DNA of 64,000 nucleotides from the NCBI RefSeq assembly GCF_029227915.1, contig NC_079888.1, positions 13,067,001-13,131,000 on the forward strand, in the 5' to 3' direction. The position numbers and the translations under genes were made by a program. This document shows, piece after piece, positions 1-10,320 of this stretch. The stretch is from Hydractinia symbiolongicarpus. Lineage: Eukaryota; Cnidaria; Hydrozoa; Anthoathecata; Hydractiniidae. Below the pieces are notes generated by a model. It worked only from the letters and a program-made list of their open reading frames with translations, was not told where the DNA came from and ran no database searches. The first letter of the stretch is position 1. Every line of letters begins with the position of its first letter.

Positions 1-3000
1 TGTACGTACTTGGAGACCTTCTAAAGGCCTGGCGCTAAGGAAAAAGATTTGGGACGTCGTAGTCCATCAAAACAAGAAGGAATAGAAGGATGGGCTACTG
101 TCTGGGCACGTAGAATCACGTGATTTACTTGTAGGGTCCTAGTTTGGCCGTAAAAGGCCGTATAGTCTTTGAGAGTCTGTGCAGGCAGTTAGAGGTGTTC
201 TAATGTCCTGGCGCCAAAGAAAACGACTTGACACGTCATAGTCAATTAAGACTGGAAGGCATAGACCGACGACCGCCTTTCTGGGTTTGGAAACTACGTG
301 ATTTTCGTGTAGCACCTTTAATAAGCCGTAAAATGCCATATTACGGCTTTTGAAGGACTCTGTACGTACTTGGAGTCCTTTAAAGGCCTGAGAATAAGGT
401 GAACGTCTTAGGACGCCGTAGTCCATTGAGACTGGATGAAATTGACCGATGGACCCATGTCTGGGCGCGTGGAAACTCGTGATTTACGTGGAGGACCCTA
501 TTTTGGTCGTAAAAGGCCATATAATAACATTTAAAAGCCTGTGCAGGTAGTTAGAGGTGTTCTAAAAGCATTGCGATAAGGAGAACAACTTGAGACGTCG
601 TAGTCAACTGAGACGGGAAGGAATAGACCGATGACCACCTATCTGGGCGCGTGGAACCACGTGATTTACGTGTAGGGCTTTTAATAAGCTGGTAAAAGCC
701 ATATTACAGCTTTTGAAAGATTCTGTGCGTACTTGGAGACATTTTAAAGACCTGGCGTTAAGGAAAACGATTTGGGACGTCGTAGTCCATTAAAACTGAA
801 AGGAATAGACCAATATGCGAATGTCTGGGCACCTGGAAACACGTGATTTCCGTGTACGGCCTTTAATAAAACGTAAAAGGCCATATTACAGCCTTTGAAA
901 GCCTGTGCAGGTAGTTAGAGGTGTTCTAAGGGCCTGGCGCTAAGGAAAACGACTTGGCACGTCCTAGTCGATTGAGACTGGGAGGAATAGACCGATGACC
1001 ACCTATCTTGGGGCGTGGAACCCCGTGATTTACGTGTAGGGTTTATAATAAGCTGTAAAAGGTCATATTACGGCTTTGGAAAGACTCTGTGCGTACTTGG
1101 AGACCTTATAAAGCCCCCCTTTAGGGAAAACAACTTTGGACGTCGTAGTCCATCAGGACTAGAAGGAATAGACCGATGGGCGCGTGTACGGGCATGTGAA
1201 ACCATGTGATTTACGTGTACGGCCTTTAATAAGCCGTAAAAGGCCATATTACAGACTGTGAAAGCCTGTGCAGGTAGGTAGAGGTGTTCTGAGGGCCTGG
1301 CGGTAAGGAAAATGACTTGGGACGTCGTAGTCCTTTAGACTGGAAGGAATAGACCGATCGTCGACGTCTGAACGAGCGGAATAACGTGATTTACAGGTAG
1401 GACCTAATTTGGTCGTAAAAGGTCATATTTCACCTTTTGAAAGACTATGTACGTACTTGGAGATCTTCTAAAGATCTGACGATAAGGAAAACGACTTGGG
1501 ACGTCGTAGTATATCAGGAATAGCAGGAATAGATCGAATAAACGCCTATCTGGGCGTGTGGAACAACGTGATTAACGTGGAGGACCCTAATTTGGTCGTA
1601 AGAGGCCATATTATAAACTTTGAAAGCCTGTGCGGGTAGTTAGAGGTGTTCTAAAGGCCTGGCGCTAAGGAAAACAACTTGGCACGTCCTAGTCGATTGA
1701 GATTGGGAGGAATAGACCGATGACCACCTATCTTGGGGCGTGGAACCCCGTGATTTACGTGTATGGCTTATAACAAGCTGTAAAATGTCATATTACGGCT
1801 TTGGAAAGACTCTGTGCGTACTTGGAGACCTTAAGGACCGCTTTAAGGAAAACGACTTTGCACGTCGTAGTCCATTAAGACCGAAAGTAATCGACCAATG
1901 GGCGAATGTCTGGGCACCTGGAACCACGTGATTTACGTGTACGGCCTTTAAAAAGCCGTAAAAGGCCATATTACAGGCTGTGAAAGCCTGTGCAGGTAGT
2001 TAGAGGTGTTGTAAGGGCCTGGCGGTAAGGAAAATGACTTGGGACGTCGTAGTCCTTTTGACTGGAAGGAATAGACCGATCGGCGACTGTGTGGGCGAGC
2101 AGAACAACGTGATTTACAGGTAGGTCCCTAATTTGGTCGTAAAAGGCCATATTACAGCAATTGAAGGACTATGTACGTACTTGGAGATCTTCTAAAGATG
2201 TGACGATAAGGAGAACGACTTGGGACGTCGTAGTCCATCAGGACTAGAAAGGAGACCGATGAACGCCTGTCTGGGCGAGTGGAACAACGTGATTAACGTG
2301 GCGGACCCTAATTTGGTCGTAAGAGGCCATATTATAACCTTTGAAAGACTACGCAGGAAGTTAGAGGTGTTCTAATAGCCTGGCGCTAAGGAAAACGACT
2401 TGGCACGTCCTAGTTGATTGAGACTGAAAGAAATAGACCGATGGCCGCCTGTCTGTGCGAGCGGAACAACGTGATTTACAGGTAGGACCCTCATTTTGCC
2501 GTAAAATGCCATAATACAGCCTTTGAAAGCCTGTGCAGGTAGTTAGGGGTGTTCTAAGGGGTTGGCGGTAAGGAAAATGACTTGAGACGTCGTAGAACTT
2601 TAGACTGGAAGGAATAGACCGATCGGCGACTGTCTGGCGTGCGGAACAACGTGATTTACAGGTAGGACCCTAATTTGGTTGTAAGAGGCCATACTACAGC
2701 AATTGAAGGACTATGCACGTACTTGGAGATCTTCTAACGATCTGACGATAAGGAAAACGACTTAAGACGTCGTAGTCCATTGAGACTGGAAGGAATAGAC
2801 CGATGAACGCCTGTCTGGGCGACTGGATGAACGTGATTCACGTGCAATACCCTAATTTGGTCGTAAGAGGCCATAATATAACCTTTGAAAGCCTGTGCAG
2901 GTAGTTAGAGGTTTTCTAAGGGCATGGCGGTAAGGATACCAACTTGGGACGTCGTAGTCGATTGAAACAGGAAGGAATAGGCTGATGACCACCTATCTGG

Positions 3001-3014
3001 GCGCGTGGAACCAC
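1..3014. repeat. 182-bp satellite array, left block (diverged)
   Basis: Head-to-tail copies of the 182-bp monomer, running in from outside the window. The anchors 'acgtgatttacgtg', 'taaggaaaa', 'gacgtcgtagtcc' and 'ggaatagaccga' recur once per monomer. Base differences between neighbours are more frequent here than in the core of the array, with variants such as the 'taatttggtcgtaagagg' and 'tacggcctttaataagccg' cassettes alternating irregularly. Short open frames in this block (for example plus strand 1,015-1,209 and 1,740-1,931, which are two copies of the same monomer pair) are not maintained across monomers and are not genes. The array stops being recognisable between 3,014 and about 3,040. 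After 'ggaaccac' there is weak residual similarity to the monomer before it is lost in AT-rich DNA. Confidence 0.97.
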
Positions 3015-3844
3015 TCAAGTCATTTAAGGCCGGGCTTTCTCAATTTTGATCAGAAAATTGGTGTTTTTCATTTTCTTATATCTCGGCTTGTATTGACGCT
3101 ATTCACTTGCGGTTTTTTTTGCTGAAAAGATGCTTCTTTCAGCTATGGTTTAATGTGGAGTATTATTAAATATCTTCTCTTATATCTGTTTGTTGGATTG
3201 ATTTACCAAGGCATGTACAGTGCCATGTAATGGATTTAGGCACAATTTTCACTCGGTATAAACACGTGAAATTGATTTCAAACGAACCGTACCATTCTAG
3301 AGCATCTATGATTAGTCGATCGTCAGCACTTTCCACTTACAAAGTCACTAAATTTCAGTTTATGTATGTATTTACATAATCAGACGCACCAAAAAAGTTA
3401 AAAAAACATGCGTTTCCTTGCGAAATCACGCTTGATCGATTACATGTGTTTTTCAGAAGTTGTCGTTGATATAATTTATTAGGTTTCGGTAAAATTAGCT
3501 TTGAATAAGTCATTCCTAAACTATTTTTAATTATTCTCGGTAATTTTACCAAAAAATCAAGACATTTGGCACAAATTCGGGAACGAGCGCAATAATCGTT
3601 AATTATGCAAAACGACAACCAATATAAACAATAAATCGGTTTAATATTAATAATATATTTCTGCATAAATTATACATTACATTACATATAAAAATAATTA
3701 ATTTAGCATTAACCAATAAAAAACGCAGACAAAACAATAGCAAATAATTTAAAATTAAATATATTAGGAAAATGGTAGAAAAAAATTGTAAACAACTATA
3801 AAAGTTTCCCGCGTTAAATATGTTATCGGTGTGTGCATGATTTC

Positions 3845-3855
3845 TTTATATATAG
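3845..3855 (+). promoter_or_regulatory. TATA-like box upstream of the coding-like fragment
   Basis: The sequence 'tttatatatag' lies about 45-55 bases before the ATG at 3,900, a spacing that would allow a TATA-directed start about 20-25 bases upstream of the ATG. The surrounding DNA is AT-rich, so a chance match is quite possible. The only support is the coding-like frame that follows. Confidence 0.25.
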
Positions 3856-3899
3856 TAAGATCCTCCAAGGTAAGATAAGTAAATATTCTTCATTCGAGC

Positions 3900-4323
3900 A
3901 TGGCCGTATTTACAAATCATACTTCGTGTGGATTCGCCAAAGTCATATTACATCTGACACGATTGAATATGCCATATTTAACCAACGATGAAGATCTTAT
4001 CCAGGGGCCATCAGTTCAACAAAAACTTGATCGCTTCATAGCATTTTTCCTAGAGAGAAAAGCAGAATATACAGTTGATTATCGAACATTTAACAATGGA
4101 ATGGGAAAGCTCAAGGCTAGTTTATTGAAACTAGCGAAATACAAGAATACAAGACGATGAAAGAATCTTCAACATGTTGAAATCCATCACAGGTAACACC
4201 TCATCAAAACATCCAGGGCATATTATAGGAAATTTAATTTTGCGTTATCAAGCGGAACGAAAAGTCAGAAAGAAAGTACCAAGAAAGTCCTACGAGAATG
4301 ACATTGAGAAAAAATATAAATGT
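3900..4323 (+). pseudogene. Truncated, frameshifted gene fragment (unrecognised)
   Basis: I do not recognise the protein. From the ATG at 3,900 a frame of 86 codons runs to a TGA at 4,158-4,160. It has a mixed, protein-like composition (a hydrophilic 'NDEDLIQGPSVQQKLDRF' stretch, then Lys-rich helical-looking sequence). A second frame, offset by one base, is open from 4,135, just after a TAG at 4,132-4,134. It continues with equally protein-like sequence, including 'DDERIFNMLKSITGN' and a very basic segment 'YQAERKVRKKVPRKSYEN'. It runs to the satellite border at 4,323, past which it reads a few monomer codons and stops at 4,348-4,350. The simplest reading is one coding region with a single-base indel between about 4,135 and 4,157, cut off at its 3' side by satellite. 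The ATG is favoured because it follows a TATA-like box at a sensible distance. A spliced gene is an alternative, but no good donor/acceptor pair stands out. Confidence 0.4.
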
Positions 4324-4702
4324 CACGTGATTTGCGTGTACTGCCTTTAATAAGCCGTAAAAGGCTATACTACAACTTTTAAAAAACTCTGTGCGTACTT
4401 GGAGAGCTTTTCAAGACCTGACGATAAGGAAAACGACTTGGGACGTCGTAGTCCATCAGGACTAGAAGGAATAGACCGATGAACGCCTGACTGGCCGAGC
4501 GGAACAACGTGATTTACAGGTAGGACCTTAATTTGGCCGTAAAATGCCATAATACAGCCTTTGAAAGCCTGTGTAGGTAGTTAGAGGTGTTCTAAGGGCC
4601 TGGCGGTAAGGAAAATGACCTGGGACGTCGTAGTCCATTGAGACTGGAAGGAATAGACCGATGACCACCTATCTAGGCGCTTTTAACACCGTGATTTACG
4701 TG

Positions 4703-4723
4703 TACGGCCTTTAATAAGCCGTA
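4703..4723. other. Inverted repeat, site 1, 'TACGGC' form (example)
   Basis: TACGGC, a 9-base spacer, then GCCGTA: perfect 6-bp arms just after the ACGT dyad. This form occurs in a large share of monomers. A variant with 'ctttaaaaa' as spacer keeps both arms. The following 'aaaaggcc' can alternatively pair with the 'ggccttt' inside this stem (7-bp arms), so two exclusive folds are possible. Confidence 0.7.
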
Positions 4724-4762
4724 AAAGGCCATATTACAGCCTTTGAAAGCCTGTGCAGGTAG

Positions 4763-4777
4763 TTAGAGGTGTTCTAA
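4763..4777. other. Inverted repeat, site 2, P cassette (example)
   Basis: TTAGA, 5-base spacer, TCTAA: perfect 5-bp arms in the P cassette. It is conserved in most P monomers throughout the window. Forms such as 'gagatgttctaa' keep only part of it. Confidence 0.6.
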
Positions 4778-5051
4778 ACGCCTGGCGGTAAGGAAAATGA
4801 CTTGGGACGTCGTAGTCCTTTAGACTGGAAGGAATAGACCGATCGGACACTGTCTAGGTGCGTGGAGCCACGTCACTTACGTGTAGGACCCTAATTTAGT
4901 CTTAAAAGGCCATAATACAGCTGTTGAAAGACTCTGTGCGCTCTTGGAGACCTTTTCAAGACCTGAACATTAGGAAAACGACTTAGGACGTCGTAGTCCA
5001 TTGTGACTGGAAGGAATAGACCGATGAACGCCTATCTGGGCGAGTGGATCA

Positions 5052-5064
5052 ACGTGATTTACGT
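5052..5064. other. ACGT-N5-ACGT dyad (example)
   Basis: Two ACGT tetramers separated by 'gattt' (or 'cactt'), often inside CACGTG...TACGTG. It occurs in most monomers of the array, and in monomers with 'gatttacagg' or 'gattaacagg' the second half is lost. CACGTG is an E-box-type palindrome bound by bHLH proteins in many eukaryotes, but nothing here shows that it is used that way. Confidence 0.65.
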
Positions 5065-5068
5065 GCAG

Positions 5069-5083
5069 GACCCTAATTTGGTC
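5069..5083. other. Inverted repeat, site 1, 'GACC' form (example)
   Basis: GACC, 7-base spacer, GGTC, at the same place in the monomer as the TACGGC/GCCGTA stem but with a different sequence. The subtype with 'gaccctaatttcgtc' keeps a 3-bp version (GAC/GTC), as do 'gaccatattttagtc' and 'gacgctaatttagtc'. Confidence 0.6.
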
Positions 5084-5250
5084 GTAAGAGGCCATATTAT
5101 AACCTTTGAAAGCCTGTGCAGGTAGATAGAGGTGTTCTAATAGCCTGGCGCTAGGAAAACGACTTGGCACGTCCTAGTCGATTGAGACTGGGAGGAATAG
5201 ACCGATGACCACCTATCTGGGCGCGTGAAACCCCGTGATTTACGTGTAGG

Positions 5251-5263
5251 GCTTATAATAAGC
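5251..5263. other. Inverted repeat, site 1, 'GCTTAT' form (example)
   Basis: GCTTAT, one base, ATAAGC, in the Q-type monomer, again at the same place after the ACGT dyad. The one-base spacer means that as a hairpin the innermost pairs would open into a small loop. As a DNA dyad it is perfect. Confidence 0.6.
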
Positions 5264-7776
5264 TGTAAATTATGGCTTTGGAAAGACTCTGTGCGTACTT
5301 GGAGACCTTATAATGCCCCCGCCTTAAGGAAAACGGCTTGGGACGTCGTAGTCCATTAAGACTGAAAGAAGTAGATCGATGGGCGAATTTTTCGGCACCT
5401 GAAACCACGTGATTTACGTGTACGTCCTTTAATAAGCCGTAAAAGGCCATATTACAGCCTTTGAAAGCCTGTGCAGATAGTTAGAGGTGTTCTAATAGCC
5501 TGGCTCTAAAGAAAACGACTTGGCACGTCATAGTCGATTGAGACTGGAAGGAATAGACTGATGGCCGCCTATCCAGGCGAGCGGAACAACGTGATTTACC
5601 GGTAGGAACCTAATTTGGCCGTATAATGCCATATTACAGCCTGTGAAAGCCTGTGCAGGTTGTTAGAGGTGATCTAAGGGCCTGGCGGCAAGGAAAATGA
5701 CTTGAGACGTCGTAGTCCTGTAGACTGGAAGGAATAGACCGATCTGCGACAGTCTGGGCGAGCGGAACAACGTGATTAACAGGTGGGACCATATTTTAGT
5801 CGTAAAAGGCCATATTACAGCAATTGAAGGACTATGTACGTACTTGGAGATCTTTTAAAGATATGACGATAAGGAAAACGACTTGGGACGTCGATTGACA
5901 CTGGAAATAAGGTAAGGAAAAAAACTTGGGACGTCGTTGTCCATTGAGACTGGAAGGAATAGACCGATGACCACCTATCTAGGCGCTTTTAACCCCGTGA
6001 TTCACGTGTACGGCCTTTAATAAGCGGTAAAAGGCCATATTACAGACTTTGAAAGCCTGTGCAGGTAGTTAGAGGTGTTCTAAACGCCTGGCGGTAAGGA
6101 AAATGACTTCGTAGTCCTTTAGACTGGAAGGAATAGACCGATCGGCGGCTGTCTGGGCGAGTGGAACAACGTGATTTACGTGGAGGACCCTAATTTCGTC
6201 ATAAGAGGCCATATTATAACATTTGAAAGCCTGTGCAGGGAGTTAGAGGTGTTCTAATAGTCTGGCGCTAAGGAAAACGACTTGGCACGTCCTAGTTGAT
6301 TGAGACTGAAAGAAATAGACCGATGGGCGAATGTCTGGGCACCTGGAACCACCTGATATACGTGTACGGCCGTTATTAAGCCTTAAAAGGCCATATTGCA
6401 GCCTTTGAAAGCCTGTGCAGGTAGTTACAGGTGTTCTAATAGCCTGGCGCTAAGGAAAACGACTTGGCACGTCCTAGTCGATTGAGACTGGGAGGAATAG
6501 ACCGATCGGTCACTGTCTAGGTGCGTGGAACGACGTCACTTACGTTTAGGATCCTAATTTGGTCGTAAAAGGCCATACTACAGCATTCGAAGGACTATGC
6601 ACGTACTTGGAGATCTTCTAAAGATCTGACAATAAGGAAAACGACTTAGGACGTCGTAGTCCATTGAGACTGGAAGGAATAGACCGATGAACGCCTGTCC
6701 GGGAGAATGGATCAACGTGATTTACGTGCAGGACCCTAATTTGGTCGTAAGAGGCCATGTTATAACTTTTGAAAGCCAGTGCAGGTAGTTAGAGGTGTTC
6801 TAAGGGCCTGGCGGCAAGGAAAATGACTTGAGACGTCGTAGTCCTTTAGACTGGAAGAAATAGACCGATCGGCGACTGTCTAGGTGCGTGGAACCACGTG
6901 ATTTACGTGTACGGCCTTTAATTAGCCGTAAAAGGCCATATTACAACTTTTAAAAGATTCTGTGCGTACTTGGAGACCTTATAAAGCCCCCGCTTTAAGG
7001 AAAACGACTTAGCACGTCCTAGGCGATTGAGACTGGGAGGAATGGACCGATGAGCTAATGTCTGGGCACCTGGAACCACGTGATTTACGTGTGCGGCCTT
7101 TAAAAAGCCGTAAAAGGCCATATTGCAGCCTGTGAAAGCCTGTGCAGGTAGTTAGAGGTGTTCTAATAGCCTGGCGCTAAGGAAAACGACTTGGCACGTC
7201 CTAGTCGATTCAGACTGGAAGGAATAGACCGATCGGTCACTGTCTAGGTGCGTGGAACGACGTCACTTACGTTTAGGATCCTAATTTGGTCGTAAAAGGC
7301 CATACTACAGCCTTTGAAAGCCAGTGTAGGTAGTTAGACGTGTTCTAAGGACCTGGCGGTAAGGAAAATGACTTGGGACGTTGTAGTCCATTGACACTGG
7401 AAGGAATAGACTGATGACCACCTATCTAGGCGCTTTTAACCCCGTGATTTACGTGTACGGCCTTTAATAAGCCGTAAAAGGCCATATTACAGCCTTTGAA
7501 AGCCTGTGCAGGTAGTTAGAGGTGTTCTAAGGGCCTGGCGGTAAGGAAAATGACATGGGACGTCGTAGTCATTTAGACTGGAAGGAATAGACTGGTGACC
7601 ACCTATCTGGGCGCGTGGAATCCCGCGATTTACGTGTAGGGCTTATAATAAGCTGTAAAAGGTCATATTACGGCTTTGGAAACACTCTGTGCGTACTTGG
7701 AGACCTTTTAAAGACCTGGCGGTAAGAAAAACGACTTGAGACGTCGTAGTCCATCAGGACTAGAAGGAATAGACCG

Positions 7777-7796
7777 ATGCCCGCGTGTCCGGGCAT
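7777..7796. other. Inverted repeat, site 3, GC-rich form
   Basis: ATGCCCG, 6-base spacer, CGGGCAT: perfect 7-bp arms in the 'gaccgatg' cassette. It recurs near 27,597 and 34,473. The commoner cassette at the same place has CGCC, TGTCTG, GGCG (4-bp arms). Cassettes beginning 'gaccgatgggcgaatg' have no such pairing. Confidence 0.6.
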
Positions 7797-8106
7797 GTGG
7801 AACCATGTGATTTACGTGTATGGCCTTTATCAAGTCGTAAAGGGCCATGTTACAGCCTGTGAAAGTCTGTGCAGGTTGTTAGAGGTGTTCTAAGGGCCTG
7901 GCGGCAAGAAAAATGACTTAAGACGTCGTAGTCCTTTAGACTGGAAGGAATAGACCGATCGGCGACTGTCTAGGTGCGTGGAACCACGTCATTTACGTGT
8001 ACGGCCTTTAATTAGCCGTAAAAGGCCATATTACAACTTTTAAAAGATTCTGTGCGTACTTGGAGACCTTATAAAGCCCCCGCTTTAAGGAAAACGACTT
8101 AGCACG

Positions 8107-10320
8107 TTGTAGGCGATTGAGACTGGGAGGAATAGACCGGTGACCACCTATCTGGGCGCGTGGAACCCCGTGATTTACGTGTAGGGCTTTTAATAAGCTG
8201 TAAAAGGTCATATTACGGCTTTGGAAAGACTCTGTGCGTACTTGGAGACCTTATAAAGCCCCCGCTTTAAGGAAAACGACTTAGCACGTTGTAGGCGATT
8301 GAGACTGGGAGGAATGGACCGATGGGCTAATGTCTGGGCACCTGGAACCACGTGATTTACGTGTGCGGCCTTTAAAATGCCGTAAAAGGCCATATTACAG
8401 CCTTTGAAAGCCTGTGCAGGTAGTTAGAGGTGTTCTAATAGCCTGGCGCTAAGGAAAACGACTTGGCACGTCCTAGTGGATTGACACTGGAAGGAATAGA
8501 CCGATAGCAGCCTGTCTGGGCGAGTGGAACAACGTGATTTACAGGTAGGACCCTAATTTGGCCGTAAATTGCCATGATATAGCGTTTGAAAGCCTGTGCA
8601 GGTAGTTAAAGGTGTTCTAAGGGCATGGCGGTAAAGAAAATGACTTGGGACGACGTAGTCCTCTAGACTGGAAGGAATAGACCGATCGGCGGCTGTCTGG
8701 GCGAGCGGAACAACGTGGTTAACAGGTAGGACCATATTTTAGTCGTAAAAGGCCATATTACAGCAATTGAAGGACTATGTACGTACTTGGAGATCTTCTA
8801 AAGATCTGACGATAAGGAAAACGACTTGGGACGTCGTAGTCCATTGAGACTGGGAGGAATAGACCGATGACCACCTATCTGGGCGCGTGGAATCCCATGA
8901 TTTACATGTAGGGCTTACAATAAGCTGTAAAAGGTCATATTACGGCTTTGGAAAGACTCTGTGCGTTATTGGAGACCTTATAAAGCCCCCGCTTTAAGGA
9001 AAACGACTTGGGACGTCGTTGTCCATTAAGACCGAAAGTAATCGACCTATGGACTAATGTCTGAGCACCTGGAACCACGTGATTTACGTGTACGGCCTTT
9101 AAAAAGCCGTAAAAAGCCATATTACAGCCTTTGAAAGCCTGTGCAGGTAGTTAGAGGTGTTCTAAGGGCCTGACGGTAAGGAAAATGACTTATGACGTCG
9201 TAGTCCATTGAGACTGGAAGGAATAGATCGATGACCACCTATATAGGCGCTTTTAACACCGTGATTTACTTGTACGGCCTTTAATAATCCGTAAAAGGCC
9301 ATATTACAGCCTTTGAAAGCCTGTGAAGGTAGTTAGAGGTGTTCTAAACGCCTGGCGGTAAGGAAAATGACTTGGGACGTCGTAATTCTTTAGACTGGAA
9401 GGAATAGACCGATCGGCGGCTGTCTGGGCGAGTGGAACAACGTGATTAACAGGTAGGACCATATTTTAGTCTTAAAAGGCCATATTACAGCAATTGAAGG
9501 ACTATGTACGTACTTGGAGATCTTCTAAAGATCTGACGATAAGGAAAACGACTTGAGACGTCGTTGTCCATTGACACTGGAAGGAATAGATCGATGACCA
9601 CCTATATAGGCGCTTTTAAAACCGTGATTTACGTGTACGGCCTTTAATAAGCCGTAAAAGGCCATATTACAGCCTTTGAAAGCCTGTCAAGGTAGTTAGT
9701 TAGAGGTGTTCTAAACGCCTGGCGGTAAGGAAAATGACTTGGGACGTCGTAATTCTTTAGACTGGAAGGAATAGACCGATCGGCGGCTGTCTGGGCGAGT
9801 GGAACAACGTGATTAACAGGAAGGACCATATTTTAGTCTTAAAAGGCCATATTACAGCAATTGAAGGACTATGTACGTACTTGGAGATCTTCTAAAGATC
9901 TGACGATAAGGAAAACGACTTGAGACGTCGTTGTCCATTGACACTGGAAGGAATAGACCGATGAACGCCTGTCTGGGCGAGTGGACCAACGTGATTTACG
10001 CGGAGGACCCTAATTTCGTCATAAGAGGCCATATTATAACATTTGAAAGCCTGTGCAGGTAGTTAGAGGTGTTCTAATAGCCTGGCGCTAAGGAAAGCGA
10101 CTTGGCACGTCCTAGTTGATTGAGACTGAAAGAAATAGACCGATGGGCGAATGTCTGGGCACCTGGAACCACCTGATATACGTGTACGGCCTTTATTAAG
10201 CCGTAAAAGGCCATATTACAGCCTTTGAAAGCCTGTGCAGGTAGTTAGAGGTGTTCTAATAGCCTGGCGCTAAGGAAAACGACTTGGCACGTCCTAGTCG
10301 ATTGAGACTGGGAGGAATAG
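8107..10320. repeat. Higher-order repeat, 12 monomers, copy 1
   Basis: A block of about 2,185 bp (12 x 182) that is repeated immediately downstream. Landmarks recur at a constant offset of 2,185: 8,208 and 10,393; 8,553 and 10,738; 8,935 and 11,120; 9,644 and 11,829. Where I compared the two copies by eye, differences were single bases (for example 'ccatgatatagcg' against 'ccataatatagcg'). Both include a monomer with a 4-bp duplication, 'gtagttagttagagg' (9,690s and 11,870s). Confidence 0.85.
8791..8807. other. Inverted repeat, site 2, R cassette (example)
   Basis: AGATCTT, 3-base spacer, AAGATCT: perfect 7-bp arms. This is the strongest hairpin in the satellite. It lies about where the P cassette has TTAGA/TCTAA. 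It is kept across most R monomers. Some monomers (for example 5,846, 16,801 and 29,492) have one changed base in one arm. Confidence 0.7.

Larger units (their letters stand above)
3015..4323. other. Non-satellite AT-rich insert within the array
   Basis: About 1.3 kb with no satellite similarity and a clearly higher A+T content than the array. It separates satellite DNA ending near 'ggaaccac' (3,014) from satellite DNA restarting at 'cacgtgattt' (4,324). The repeat phase is nearly continuous across it, as an insertion into the monomer would give. Its right edge is sharp. Its left edge is blurred over about 25 bp. I see no terminal inverted repeats and no convincing target-site duplication beyond a possible 'cac'. 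It contains an AT-rich non-coding part (3,015-3,844) in which I recognise nothing, then a TATA-like box and a coding-like stretch. It could be a piece of single-copy DNA captured by the array, or the fragment of a mobile element. Confidence 0.8.
4324..8106. repeat. 182-bp satellite array, left arm after the insert
   Basis: Monomers continue at once at 4,324 with 'cacgtgatttgcgtg'. Subtypes with the P cassette ('gcaggtagttagaggtgttcta'), Q cassette ('gcgtacttggagaccttataaagccccc') and R cassette ('acgtacttggagatcttctaaagatct') are intermixed without a stable higher-order order. One monomer is rearranged at about 5,886-5,925, where 'gacgtcgattgacactgg' is followed by a second 'gtaagg...cttgggacgtcg', so parts of two monomers are joined out of register. 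A GC-rich variant of the 'gaccgatg' cassette at 7,777-7,796 forms a perfect 7-bp hairpin. Confidence 0.95.

Noticed and set aside
1015-1931. Plus-strand frames at 1,015-1,209 and 1,740-1,931 (also 36,496-36,687, 52,400-52,585 and 53,773-53,958)
   Set aside because: Each is satellite in another frame, repeated when the underlying monomers are repeated.
3355-3666. A 103-codon minus-strand frame in the AT-rich insert
   Set aside because: Long for AT-rich DNA, but rich in Asn, Ile, Lys and Tyr as AT-rich random sequence would be, with no motif and no start context. I could not support it as a gene. A protein search would decide.
3012-4326. 'cac' on both sides of the insert as a target-site duplication
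   Set aside because: Only three bases. The left border is blurred by weak monomer similarity to about 3,040, and no terminal repeats are visible.
5027-5060. A hammerhead-like core ('cgatga' followed by a small CGCC/GGCG hairpin and 'ggaac')
   Set aside because: The second core strand needs GAAA directly after the hairpin. Here it is 'agtggaac' or similar, and no cleavage triplet is placed to complete the fold.
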